DNA from: CAYOID01 sp964573115
GTDB taxonomy: Bacteria; Desulfobacterota; Desulfovibrionia; Desulfovibrionales; Desulfothermaceae
DNA: 56,101 nt
Assembly: GCA_964573115.1 (NCBI GenBank)
Contig: CAZNIP010000007.1
Location: 1 to 56,101, forward strand
Reading direction: 5' to 3'
The number at the start of each line of letters is the position of its first letter. The first letter of the stretch is position 1. Both the position numbers and the translations under genes were made by a program. This document shows positions 17,219 to 26,402 of this stretch, one piece after another. The notes below the pieces were generated by a model. The model was not told where the DNA came from. It did no database searches and saw nothing but the letters and a program-made list of their open reading frames with translations.

Positions 17219-19045
17219 ATGCACCTTCTGGATGTCGACCTTTCAACGGGCACGCACCACCCGGTCATCGTGTCAGAGGCCGACAGCGCCAGCTTTCTCG
17301 GCGGCAGCGGCCTGGGGGCGAGGATCCTGGCCAGGGAAACCGGTCCGGAGACCGACCCTCTGGGGCCGGACAATGTGCTCATCTTTGCCCTGGGTCCATT
17401 GACCGGGACCGGCTTTCCCTGCAGCGGCCGCCATTCCATCGTCTCCAGATCCCCTCTGACCGGACTCTTTGCCGAGAGCGACGTCGGCGGCCGCTGGGGG
17501 ACCGAGCTGGCCAGGGCAGGATGGGGCGGCCTGATCATCCGGGGCAGGGCCGCACGGCCGGCCATGCTCGTGGTCACTGAGGAGGGCCTGGAGTTCAGGG
17601 ATGCTTCCCCTCTCTGGGGGCTGGACACCTTTGCCGCAGCTGAGTCCGTGAAAGCAGAGCTCGGGCCAAAGGCCCAGGCCGCGGTCATCGGCCCGGCAGG
17701 GGAAAAGCAGGTCCTTCTGGCTGCGGTCATGCATGACGGAACGCACGCCCGGGCGGCCGGGCGCTGCGGTCTGGGGGCGGTCATGGGCTCCAAGCTCCTG
17801 AAGGCCGTGGTGGTCCGAGGGAGCCGGAAGCCTGAGCTGGCCGATCCTGATGGGGCTTCCAGGATGTTCAGGGAGCTGAACAAGCGGATCAGGGAGGCCG
17901 GGCGGTCCCTGTCCGCCTGCGGTACGGCCGGGGGGATCATGGCCCTGGAACAGAGCGGCGACCTGCCGATCAAAAACTTTCGCCAGAGCCGCTGGGCCGA
18001 GGCCGAGAAGCTCTCCGGGGAAACCCTGGCCGAACTCTACCTGACCGGGAGGTTCCACTGCGGGGCCTGTCCCATCGGTTGCGGCCGGGAGATCGAGGTC
18101 CCGGGGGACAGCCACCACAAGTCTGTTTCCGGAGCCGGCCCGGAGTACGAGAGTGTGGGCATGCTGGGCAGCTCCTGCCTCGTGGACGACCTGGAAGCTG
18201 TCTGCCGGGCCAATGACCTCTGCAACCGCTATGGTCTGGACACCATTTCCACAGGCGCGGCCGTGGCCTTTGCCATGGAGGCCTTTGAGCGGGGCCTGCT
18301 GACCAGAGCCGGGCTGGATGGTCTGGAACTGCGCTGGGGGGACGGCGCGGCCATGCTGGAGATGGTCAGACGCATCGGCACTCGGGAAGGTTTTGGGGCT
18401 GTGCTCGGGCTCGGAGTCATGGAGGCCGCCAGGAGGCTGGGGTCGGAGGCCCAGGAGTTCGCCCTGCACGTCAAGGGGTTGGAGCTCCCGGCCCACGACC
18501 CGCGGGCCTTCTTCAGCTCAGCTCTGTCCTACGCCACCTCGAACCGCGGGGCCTGCCACCTGGCCGGGTTCACCCACGGGCTGGAGGACTCCTTGACCGT
18601 GCCTGAGCTGGGCTACCCGGACCCCCTGGACCCTTTTGCGGTCGAAGGCAAAGGGGAGATGGTCGCGGTCATGCAGAACCTGATGGGCTTGTTCGATTCC
18701 CTGAAGGTCTGTAAGTTCGTGCTCGGCCCATTGACGATCCAGGACATGATCCATGGGCTTTTCGCGGTCACCGGCAGAAAGTCCACCTTGTCGGACCTCA
18801 TGCTCACCGGGGAGCGGATCTTCAACCTCAAGAGGATGTACAACATGCGCTGCGGGATCAGCCGCAAGGACGACACCCTGCCTGGACGCCTCCTGACCAG
18901 GCCCAGGACTGGAGGCCGGGCCGCGGGGCGGCTCCCCCACCTGGGCCGGATGCTCCACGACTACTACCTGTTCAGGGGGTGGGACGAGTTCGGCCGTCCC
19001 CGGCCGGAAACGCTGCAACGGCTTGGACTGAGGGAGGACGGATGA
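17219..19045 (+). CDS. aldehyde:ferredoxin oxidoreductase (tungstopterin AOR family)
   Basis: The 608-residue protein matches AOR in length and domain order. The [4Fe-4S] ligands are visible as Cys281-x2-Cys284-x3-Cys288 and a distal Cys498. The N-terminal domain begins with HLLDVDLSTG and has FLGGSGLGARIL and FAESDVGGRWG. The enzyme oxidises aldehydes to acids with ferredoxin, or the reverse, using a bis-pterin tungsten cofactor in the cytoplasm. I chose ATG 17219 because it is preceded by AGGGAG and starts exactly where AOR similarity starts; a longer frame from 17072 adds 49 atypical residues. It overlaps the iron-ADH gene by 4 bases, so the two probably share an aldehyde intermediate. Confidence 0.9.
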   Translation: MHLLDVDLSTGTHHPVIVSEADSASFLGGSGLGARILARETGPETDPLGPDNVLIFALGPLTGTGFPCSGRHSIVSRSPLTGLFAESDVGGRWGTELARAGWGGLIIRGRAARPAMLVVTEEGLEFRDASPLWGLDTFAAAESVKAELGPKAQAAVIGPAGEKQVLLAAVMHDGTHARAAGRCGLGAVMGSKLLKAVVVRGSRKPELADPDGASRMFRELNKRIREAGRSLSACGTAGGIMALEQSGDLPIKNFRQSRWAEAEKLSGETLAELYLTGRFHCGACPIGCGREIEVPGDSHHKSVSGAGPEYESVGMLGSSCLVDDLEAVCRANDLCNRYGLDTISTGAAVAFAMEAFERGLLTRAGLDGLELRWGDGAAMLEMVRRIGTREGFGAVLGLGVMEAARRLGSEAQEFALHVKGLELPAHDPRAFFSSALSYATSNRGACHLAGFTHGLEDSLTVPELGYPDPLDPFAVEGKGEMVAVMQNLMGLFDSLKVCKFVLGPLTIQDMIHGLFAVTGRKSTLSDLMLTGERIFNLKRMYNMRCGISRKDDTLPGRLLTRPRTGGRAAGRLPHLGRMLHDYYLFRGWDEFGRPRPETLQRLGLREDG

Positions 19046-20232
19046 TGCGGCCAGCCTCCAGGGTCAAGGTCAGCGGCATCAAAGCCGACTGGAAGCACCC
19101 CACTGAAATCAGGTTCGGTGTGGAACGGGTCAATGAACTCCCCGAGGTCTGCTGGAAATTGGGGGTCTGCTCGCCTCTGCTGGTCACGGACAAAGGAGTG
19201 GCCAGGCTGAACTTCATTCGCAGGATTGTGGAGTTCAATGCGGGGGATTCCATTGATACAGCGATTTTTTCCGAGATCAGCGGGGAACCTGATGCTGAAA
19301 CCGTGACCAGGGGGGCGGCGGTCTTCAGAAAGGGCGGTTACGACGGGATCATTGCCGTGGGAGGCGGCAGCGCCCTGGACGCCGGCAAGGCCATGGCCCT
19401 GACCACGGCAGTGGGCCCTACAAAGCTCTGGCAATTCGCGGCCACAGCCTGTGATCCCCCCCGACCAGCCCGCCCGATTCCCCCGATCATTGCCTTGCCC
19501 ACCACGGCCGGCACAGGTTCCGAGGTGGACGCCAATGCCGTGATCACGGATCGTTCCGGGACCCGCAAGGTCAGCCTCTACCATCCGGAGCTCCTGCCCC
19601 GGGTGGTCATCGCCGACCCGACCTTGATCAGGGGGCTGATCCCCTACCTGACGGCGTCCACTGGCATGGACGCCCTGTCCCACAACCTCGAAGCCCTGTC
19701 CAGCCCTGTCTTTCAGCCCATCCTGGACGCCATCGCCATGCAGGGGATCGGCTTCATCAGGGAGTGGCTTCCGGTGGCCGTGACCCAGCCCCGGAACCTC
19801 CACGCCAGGGTCTACACCATGGCCGCCTCCATCATGGGGGCCATGGCTTTTGAAAAGGGCCTTGGAGCCATGCACGCCATCGCCCATGCAGTGGGCGGGG
19901 CCTTCAAGATCCATCACGGACGGGTTGTCGGGGCCGTCATGCCCTACGTGCTCAAGGAGAACCGCAGGGCGATCAAGGGCAAGATGGAGCAGCTGGCCAG
20001 AAACCTTGATCTGCCGCACCACGATTTCAATGCCGTCCTGGATTGGGTCATCGACCTGCGCCATGACCTGGGGATGCCCACTTCGCTGGGGGCGCTGGGC
20101 ATCAGGGCCAAGCACGTCCCCTTTCTTGCCGACCACGCCCTGCAGGATGTGAACATGTCCACCAACCCGGTGGAGATGGGCAAGCAAAAGATGGAACGCG
20201 TCCTGCATCGGGCTGTGCAGGGCAAATTGTGA
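19042..20232 (+). CDS. iron-dependent (group III) alcohol dehydrogenase
   Basis: The 396-residue protein has the NAD-binding GGGSALDAGKAMA motif (about 108-120) and PTTAGTGSE. The metal ligands are in place: Asp210, His214, His278 and His292. Group III enzymes interconvert alcohols and aldehydes with NAD(P). The ATG at 19042 overlaps the AOR stop and follows GGGAGGACGG; a frame open from 18979 is inside AOR. With AOR it could run alcohol to aldehyde to acid. B. subtilis GbsB, a choline dehydrogenase, belongs to the same family, and an osmoprotectant importer lies upstream, so choline is one candidate substrate. A fatty alcohol is another. Confidence 0.9.
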   Translation: MMRPASRVKVSGIKADWKHPTEIRFGVERVNELPEVCWKLGVCSPLLVTDKGVARLNFIRRIVEFNAGDSIDTAIFSEISGEPDAETVTRGAAVFRKGGYDGIIAVGGGSALDAGKAMALTTAVGPTKLWQFAATACDPPRPARPIPPIIALPTTAGTGSEVDANAVITDRSGTRKVSLYHPELLPRVVIADPTLIRGLIPYLTASTGMDALSHNLEALSSPVFQPILDAIAMQGIGFIREWLPVAVTQPRNLHARVYTMAASIMGAMAFEKGLGAMHAIAHAVGGAFKIHHGRVVGAVMPYVLKENRRAIKGKMEQLARNLDLPHHDFNAVLDWVIDLRHDLGMPTSLGALGIRAKHVPFLADHALQDVNMSTNPVEMGKQKMERVLHRAVQGKL

Positions 20233-20244
20233 GACGAGGAGACT

Positions 20245-23200
20245 ATGTGCGGGATCGTTGTTTACTTTGGCGATGCGGAAAACCCCCTGTCCCGGATTTT
20301 GACCGGGATGTGGGCCATCATCTATCGGGCCCCGGACTCCACAGGGGTGGGCGTTTTCGGTGACGAGCTGGAGCGGGTCAGGACCAGGAAGGCCGTGGGT
20401 TCCGTGGCCCAGCTCATCGACACCCTGTCCGAGATCCCGATTTACCCCGTCTCCGAGGGGGAGCTCTTCAGTCTGGGAGCCGGCCTGCCTGAGGCCAGAG
20501 ATACGGTGCAGGCCAAGGTTCAAAGGCAGCTGCTTCTGTTCGAGGGCCTGTCCCTTGAAATGTTTGAGGAGATCCAGTCCGGGGCCCGAAGCCTTCCCAC
20601 CTGGGCCGAACTCATGGATGAGAGCTCAGGGGAGCGGATCAAGCCCGGGTTTCCCGGAGCCCTGTCCAGGCCGATTTTCCGGGCTGTGCGCACGGCCGGG
20701 GAGTGCCGGGCTGTGATCAAGGAGCTGGTCTATGACTACGACCTCCCCCCTCTGGCGGTCAAGGCCGCGTTCAGGAACTCCCTGCAGTCCACGTTGAGGC
20801 TGCACGCGGAGCAGGGGGGGCTGGAGATCCCGTCCGAGGACATCCTCCAGGAGTTCGAACTGCTCTTCGACAGCCTGGCTGAACATGAGAAGGCCCCGCG
20901 CCCTGTGCGCCTTACGGCCGAAGACGGCTCCAATCACCCCTATGCCAGGAAGTACGTCTGGAAGTACCTGACCCGGACCCGGGTGGCCCTGTCCTCGAAC
21001 TACAACCGGGACGGCATCGCCTGCCTGTTTCACCTCCTGGACAGCCTGATCCTGACCAGGACCGGCAAGGACCTGGGGGTGAGCAGGGAGGTCCAGAACA
21101 TCTTTCGCCAGTCCTGGCCCCAGCCAGAAGCTGGGAACACCATGCACTGGCAGACCCTGTACCGGGTGGAGAGGGCGGCCAATGTCTACGGTCTGGCTGC
21201 GGCCGCGGCCATGACGTATCTGCAGCGGGAGAAACTCCTGCCGCCTGCCTTCAGGCGGTCGACCAAGGCGAGCCTTCCCCCAGGGCATGTCCCCGGCCAG
21301 ACCCACCCCCTGACCCTGCGATGCCTGTCCCAGCCGATCATCGCCCATGGCCGCTGGGCCATCCAGTCCCAGGTCAACATCAAGAACACCCACCCCTTCA
21401 CCGACGACCAGATGGAGCGGTGCGTGGCCATCAACGGCCAGTTCAGCTCCGAGGTGGAAGCCCGGGTGAAAAGGTTTCTGACCAGGGTGGTGGGAGTCAG
21501 GCTGGAGAGTGAAAACTCGACCGAGTATTTTGCCCAGCTCTGGGGTCACTACTTCCGCAAGTTCTCCCAGGAGCAGGAGCAGTACCAGGCCATTCGCTCC
21601 CAGGTCGAGCTGGACCTGGACGACCTTGCCGTCGGGAGCCAGGCCATCGACCACGCCGTCTACCACCTCCTGCAGTCCAGGGACAGACAGGCCATCGACG
21701 AGCTGGCCTTCAACAGGGCCATGCAGGCCATGATTCAGGACGGCGGCCAGGTGGCGGTGACCGGCATCAGCCTTCAGTCCCCGGACACGGTCTTTGCCGC
21801 CAGTCACAATCGTCCGCTCTTCGTGGTCCAGCGGCTGGACAGCTCGGAGTTCATGGTCGTCTCGGACATCAATGCCGCCCTGGGGCTCTTCCCCCAGGCC
21901 ATGATCCAGGACAGGGCCCAGGAGCTGCGCCGGGTGATGAAGGTCCTCAAGAAGCGTTCCGTGATTTTCAAGGAGTATGACAACAGCACCGGTGCGGACG
22001 ACGAAAGCCCGGAGATCAGGGAGGCCAGGCTCCAGGAGGCGGAGATCCTGAAGGCCTTCCAGGTCCGGGTCACCCCTCTGGAGGGGGAGCGGCTCTTTGC
22101 CAGGATCAAGACCGAATGGGGCCGGAAAGAGGTCAGACGGAGATTGGCGATCACAGACTTCGAGGGCCAGGAGGTCGATGTCGAACCCTTCACCACCTAT
22201 CTCACCCCGATCCAGATCAAAAAAGACCTCAACCGTTCCTTTTACGAGACTCATCTGCACGAGATCCCGGACAGGATCCAGGATATCCTGGGCTCCTACG
22301 TGGAGGAGGACAGGGAAACGGCCCTGCCCAGGCTGGAGATCAATCAAAGGATCATCACCAGGCGTTTTGGCAAGGAGCTCAATTCCCTGCGGCGGCTCTT
22401 CCTGGTGGGCATGGGGGCGACCTTCCACATCGCCGCCATGGTCAAGAACCTGGTTGAGGAGCTGGTCCCGGAGTTCATCGTGGTCGTTCTCAGCCCGGTG
22501 GAGGTGGAGGACGTGTCAAAGATTTTCAATCCGGACAGGGATCTGGCCGTCCTGCTGAGCTGGTCCGGGACCACGGCCGACATGGTCCAGTTCGCCAAGG
22601 ACCTCCTGGCCCATAACGTGATCATGATCGGGGTCAGTGAAAAACCCTTTGCGGACATGTCCCTGGTGGTCCGCAAGAGCGGGGGGGTGATCCCGGCCTT
22701 CAGCGGGGAAGAGGTCACCGTGTCCGGGGTGAAGAGCAACTTGTGCATGCTCACAGCATTGACCCTGCTGGGCCTCCATTTTGTGGCCAGGCTGGGGTAT
22801 GAGCGCAAGGCTGCAGCGGTGACCGCCAAGATGAAGGAGTTGCCCAGAATTCTCCATGGATTGCTGGAGGACGAGTCCCTGAGGGCCTTTTGCCGCCAGA
22901 TCAGTGAAAGCTATCGAAGCAGCCAGTGTCATCTGATCGTCGATGCCGAGCATTCTGTGGGGACAGGTGCCGAGATCGCCCTCAAGCTGGAAGAGAACAG
23001 CTGGACCTCCATGGGCAAGACTGTGGACTACCGGGACCTGGAGCTGAAGCTCTTCAGGGACTGGAAGCCCGAGAATCTGGTCCTGATCAATGCCACCAAC
23101 AGATCCAGGCTGCAGGAGGCCCTGCTGTGCATGGAGCAGCTGCAGGAGACCGGGACGTCCTTTGTCAGCGTCACCTTTGAGCATGAAAGCCTGGACACCA

Positions 23201-24855
23201 TGCGCTCCCTGTCTCAGGGCAGCTGCGTTGCCCTTCCCAAGGTGGAGGATGTCCTGCAGCCTTTTGTTGATCTCGTGTTCTACTACCAGTTCGGGCTCTT
23301 CTTCGGGCTGTCCCATGGCCGCAGCACCGGGGACTTCCCCAGGAACCGGGCCAAGTCGGTCACGGCCAGCCGCAGCAGGCCGCAGAAGACATGGAGCCCC
23401 ACCCGCCAGATCAAATTCCTGAATGGGGTCAATGAGGACCTGATCTCGGACCCGGACTGCCTCAAGAGGATGGGCCGGAGCCTGGAGCAGGAAACGGTCT
23501 GGGAGGAGGAAGCCTCGGCCGGATGGGAGCGGAGCTACTATGAGGACCTGCGCTGGCTCTGTTCCGTCCTTGCCGGTGAGGATCCCCTTTCAACGCTCGT
23601 GGCCAGCCAGCCGGATCACGTGCATGATCTGGCCCGGCTGGTCATGGAACATCTTCCTGTGGATGGGGAGATCGTGCTTTTGCCCCTGGACAAGGGGAGT
23701 GTGGCCACGGCCCGCAATGTGGCCCAGCAATGGGGACCGCTCCTGGGATGCCCGCTCAGGGTCGATTCCCCGGGTGGCAAGATGCCCCGGGTGTCAGAAG
23801 ACGCCCTGGTCATGATCCTGGCCGTCTCCACCCCTGACGACTACGTGATGGAGGGGATCGTCTCAGAAATTCCGGTCCACTGCCTGTGGTTCGGGCCAGG
23901 CATTGCAGAGCGTTACTCCAGGGTGTTTGATCGGTCCATGGGCTGCTGGTGCCTGCGGGAGGGAAACAGGAGCTGCGAGCCGGAGATGCTCTATGCCGCG
24001 GTCTCCCTGCTCATGATCAGGATATGGCAGACCAGGGACAGGGACAAGGCCGGTGTCTTGAGCCGCCACTTTCAGCTTGCCGGCCTGGTGGTGGCTGCGG
24101 TGCTCAACCACTCTGCGCTGCGTCAGGCCCTGAGCAAGGTGGTGCGGGACAATCAGGGCTACAGCACCGGGCTCTTCGTGGGCCCGGCATCCGGAAACGG
24201 ACTGACCTGGGTCTCCCGTTTCGACATGACCGGCAGGCTGATCATGGAGTGGTATCCCTTTGGAGAGAGCTCCCACGGCCCTCTGGTCACTGTTGATTCA
24301 CAGGTGGCCGGGAAGTTCGTGCCCCTGCGCAAGAGGTCCAGGATGTGCGAAGAGTTCGGCCAGGAGAAGGTCGAGATCTGGGAGAGGGACTTCCTCCGGG
24401 GCAGTGATGTGGACAGCTTCCTCAAGTCCGAGCCGGCTCAGGCCAGGGGGGTGCTGATGGGGCCGTTCTTTGCCCAGGGCCAGTGGTACCTGCCGGTCCT
24501 GCACCCGGACTATGATCCGGGCAAAGACAACCTGGTCGTGATTGACGCCTCCAGTGAGCGCTATCTGGGACAGGCCATGGACGAGCTCTCCACCTTCGGC
24601 TGCAGATTCGCCAGGACCGTCGTCATTTCCCAAGAGGCCTTCAGGCGGTCCAGGAAGCTGGACGGGCTGTCCTCTCACCCGGTGGGCCATGTCCTGCTTC
24701 TGCCTGCGCTGGACGGGGACAGGAGCGCTCAACCGGTGACCGAGTTTCTGCTGCCTTTTGCCGTGAACATTCTCGGGGTGAGCCTGGCCGCCAGGACGGC
24801 TGAGCTGGACCATGGCGTCTGGGAGAGTGAGGGGCCTCGTCATGGCTCCGGGTAG
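20245..24855 (+). CDS. giant GlmS-like glutamine amidotransferase with two SIS-SIS modules
   Basis: The 1536-residue protein begins MCGI, with Cys2 as a class II amidotransferase nucleophile. A ~300-residue helical insertion (about 60-360) splits the amidotransferase domain before HGRWA (Arg370, Trp371), a THPF segment and ING (Asn397, Gly398). Residues ~690-1040 are a GlmS-type isomerase: GMGATFH (722-728), phosphate loop SWSGTT (772-777), Glu917 (E. coli Glu488 position), and PRNRAKSVT with Lys1037 (Lys603). The His504 position is Leu936. Residues ~1060-1510 look like a second, eroded module; it has no S-x-S-G loop and no matching Glu or Lys but keeps HGP with His1344. E. coli GlmS is 609 residues. 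It starts 12 bases after the ADH gene, in the same operon. Substrate unknown; an amino-sugar or a related amidation is inferred. Confidence 0.75.
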   Translation: MCGIVVYFGDAENPLSRILTGMWAIIYRAPDSTGVGVFGDELERVRTRKAVGSVAQLIDTLSEIPIYPVSEGELFSLGAGLPEARDTVQAKVQRQLLLFEGLSLEMFEEIQSGARSLPTWAELMDESSGERIKPGFPGALSRPIFRAVRTAGECRAVIKELVYDYDLPPLAVKAAFRNSLQSTLRLHAEQGGLEIPSEDILQEFELLFDSLAEHEKAPRPVRLTAEDGSNHPYARKYVWKYLTRTRVALSSNYNRDGIACLFHLLDSLILTRTGKDLGVSREVQNIFRQSWPQPEAGNTMHWQTLYRVERAANVYGLAAAAAMTYLQREKLLPPAFRRSTKASLPPGHVPGQTHPLTLRCLSQPIIAHGRWAIQSQVNIKNTHPFTDDQMERCVAINGQFSSEVEARVKRFLTRVVGVRLESENSTEYFAQLWGHYFRKFSQEQEQYQAIRSQVELDLDDLAVGSQAIDHAVYHLLQSRDRQAIDELAFNRAMQAMIQDGGQVAVTGISLQSPDTVFAASHNRPLFVVQRLDSSEFMVVSDINAALGLFPQAMIQDRAQELRRVMKVLKKRSVIFKEYDNSTGADDESPEIREARLQEAEILKAFQVRVTPLEGERLFARIKTEWGRKEVRRRLAITDFEGQEVDVEPFTTYLTPIQIKKDLNRSFYETHLHEIPDRIQDILGSYVEEDRETALPRLEINQRIITRRFGKELNSLRRLFLVGMGATFHIAAMVKNLVEELVPEFIVVVLSPVEVEDVSKIFNPDRDLAVLLSWSGTTADMVQFAKDLLAHNVIMIGVSEKPFADMSLVVRKSGGVIPAFSGEEVTVSGVKSNLCMLTALTLLGLHFVARLGYERKAAAVTAKMKELPRILHGLLEDESLRAFCRQISESYRSSQCHLIVDAEHSVGTGAEIALKLEENSWTSMGKTVDYRDLELKLFRDWKPENLVLINATNRSRLQEALLCMEQLQETGTSFVSVTFEHESLDTMRSLSQGSCVALPKVEDVLQPFVDLVFYYQFGLFFGLSHGRSTGDFPRNRAKSVTASRSRPQKTWSPTRQIKFLNGVNEDLISDPDCLKRMGRSLEQETVWEEEASAGWERSYYEDLRWLCSVLAGEDPLSTLVASQPDHVHDLARLVMEHLPVDGEIVLLPLDKGSVATARNVAQQWGPLLGCPLRVDSPGGKMPRVSEDALVMILAVSTPDDYVMEGIVSEIPVHCLWFGPGIAERYSRVFDRSMGCWCLREGNRSCEPEMLYAAVSLLMIRIWQTRDRDKAGVLSRHFQLAGLVVAAVLNHSALRQALSKVVRDNQGYSTGLFVGPASGNGLTWVSRFDMTGRLIMEWYPFGESSHGPLVTVDSQVAGKFVPLRKRSRMCEEFGQEKVEIWERDFLRGSDVDSFLKSEPAQARGVLMGPFFAQGQWYLPVLHPDYDPGKDNLVVIDASSERYLGQAMDELSTFGCRFARTVVISQEAFRRSRKLDGLSSHPVGHVLLLPALDGDRSAQPVTEFLLPFAVNILGVSLAARTAELDHGVWESEGPRHGSG

Positions 24856-26402
24856 CCGGTGATGCGCTGGATCTCTTGGTACAAAGGCTTGAGCCTTGCG
24901 TACATGGGCACATAGACCCTTTGAAACAGCCGGTCGTACAGGTCGTGGGTGGATTTGTCAGGTTCAAAGGTCCGGCCGGTCCGGGTCATGGCCCTGACTG
25001 CCGAGGGAAAGTCCGGGTGCAGCCCTGTGCCCACTGCCCCGTCGATGGCCGCTCCCAAACCTGATGTCTCGGCAGTCCCGGGACGGGCTGCCGGCAGCCC
25101 GAAGACATCGGCCGTGAGCTGCATGACCCTGTCGCTCTGAGATCCACCGCCGGCAACAACGAGCTCCCGTACTGGCCTTTTGGTCCTCCTCTCCAGCTGT
25201 TCCCGGCCCTGACGCAGGGCAAAGGCCAGACCCTCAATGATGGCCCGGTAGACGTGGGCCCTGGAGTGCACGTCCCCAAATCCGATGATCGCCCCTTTGG
25301 ACTCTGGACCGGGAATACGGACCCCAGGGGTCCAGGTGGGCTGGGCCATCAACCCGAGTCCCCCGGGAGGGGTCTGGTCGAGCATGGCGTTGAGCAGCTC
25401 CTCCGGGCTCGTGCCGGTCTGGGCGGCCAGTTCCTGCTCCCGGTAGCCGAACTCCTTCTTGAACCAGCTGACCAGCCAGTATCCCCTGAAGTTCTGGACC
25501 TCCAGGGAATAGAACCCGGGGATGGCTGCGGGATAGGGAGGGATGAACCGGGAAGGTTCGAGGTATCTGGGGCTGGTGAGGTTGATCGTGGCGGTGGTTC
25601 CGTAGCCGATGCACCCCTGGTCCAGGGTGGTGCACCCGGCCCCCAGGGTTTCGCAGGCCTTGTCCGAGGCCGCGGCAATGACCGGGGTCCCGGCTGGGAT
25701 GCCGGTCAACAGCGCAGCCTGGCTGGTGACCGTTCCCAGCTGACGGCCAGGGGGAACGAGGGCAGGAAGCTGATCCGGAGCGACCCGCAGCGCCTTCCAT
25801 TTCCAGCTTTGGGGCCGGGCCCAGGCTGACCTTCTGGCGTCGAAGGGGACATAGCCCACCTGCGAGGCTGTGGAGTCGACCCAGCCCCCGGTCAGCTTGG
25901 AGAGCAGATACCCGGACAGGAACAGAAACTTTGCGGTCTTGTCCCACAGCAGGGGTTCGTGTTCAGCCAGCCAGTTGTCCACGGCCCGGGCCTGAAACTG
26001 AGCGACGGTCCTGGAAAGTCCCAGGATGCCGAAGAGGCATGACCACAGGGGGCCGATTCCGGGAAGGGCCCGGGCCCGCCGCTGATCCAGCCAGAGCACT
26101 GCCGGCCTGAGGGGGACCCCTCCGGAGTCCACGGCGATCATGGTCGCCCGCTGGGTGGTCAGGCTGACCCCGGCCACGCTGTGGGGGGAGAGGCCCGAGT
26201 CCACCCAGAGCTCAGAGCAGGCCTGGCAGAGACGGTCCCAGAAGTAGGCCGGGTCCTGTTCAGCCAGCCCGGGCCTTGGCGAGACATAGGCCTGCAGGGG
26301 GATTCGGGTCCGGTGCAGGAGCGTTCCTGACGGGTCAAAGAGCATGGCCCGGACGCTCTGGGTCCCGTTGTCGATGACCAGGAGGTTGGTGCCCTGGCTC
26401 AT
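24840..26402 (-). CDS. FGGY-family carbohydrate kinase (YgcE-like)
   Basis: The 520-residue protein opens with VIDNGTQSVRAMLFD, the ATPase phosphate-1 motif in the form typical of E. coli YgcE-like kinases. It continues with SLTTQRATMI, PAVLWLDQRRA, the AAASDKACETLGAG block and VAGGGSQSDRVMQLTADVFG near the C-terminus. FGGY kinases phosphorylate glycerol, xylulose, erythritol and similar polyols. Its ATG at 26402 overlaps the GlpD-like stop as ATGA; the frame open to 26678 lies inside that gene. Its 3' end overlaps the convergent giant gene by 16 bases. With the GlpD-like and AGPS-like genes it forms an operon; substrate is probably a C3-C4 polyol or ketose. Confidence 0.87.
   Translation of the reverse strand: MSQGTNLLVIDNGTQSVRAMLFDPSGTLLHRTRIPLQAYVSPRPGLAEQDPAYFWDRLCQACSELWVDSGLSPHSVAGVSLTTQRATMIAVDSGGVPLRPAVLWLDQRRARALPGIGPLWSCLFGILGLSRTVAQFQARAVDNWLAEHEPLLWDKTAKFLFLSGYLLSKLTGGWVDSTASQVGYVPFDARRSAWARPQSWKWKALRVAPDQLPALVPPGRQLGTVTSQAALLTGIPAGTPVIAAASDKACETLGAGCTTLDQGCIGYGTTATINLTSPRYLEPSRFIPPYPAAIPGFYSLEVQNFRGYWLVSWFKKEFGYREQELAAQTGTSPEELLNAMLDQTPPGGLGLMAQPTWTPGVRIPGPESKGAIIGFGDVHSRAHVYRAIIEGLAFALRQGREQLERRTKRPVRELVVAGGGSQSDRVMQLTADVFGLPAARPGTAETSGLGAAIDGAVGTGLHPDFPSAVRAMTRTGRTFEPDKSTHDLYDRLFQRVYVPMYARLKPLYQEIQRITGYPEP

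Noticed and set aside
24840..24855. Overlap of convergent giant and kinase genes as possible antisense control
   Set aside because: A 16-base tail overlap is common in dense genomes and gives no specific evidence for regulation.
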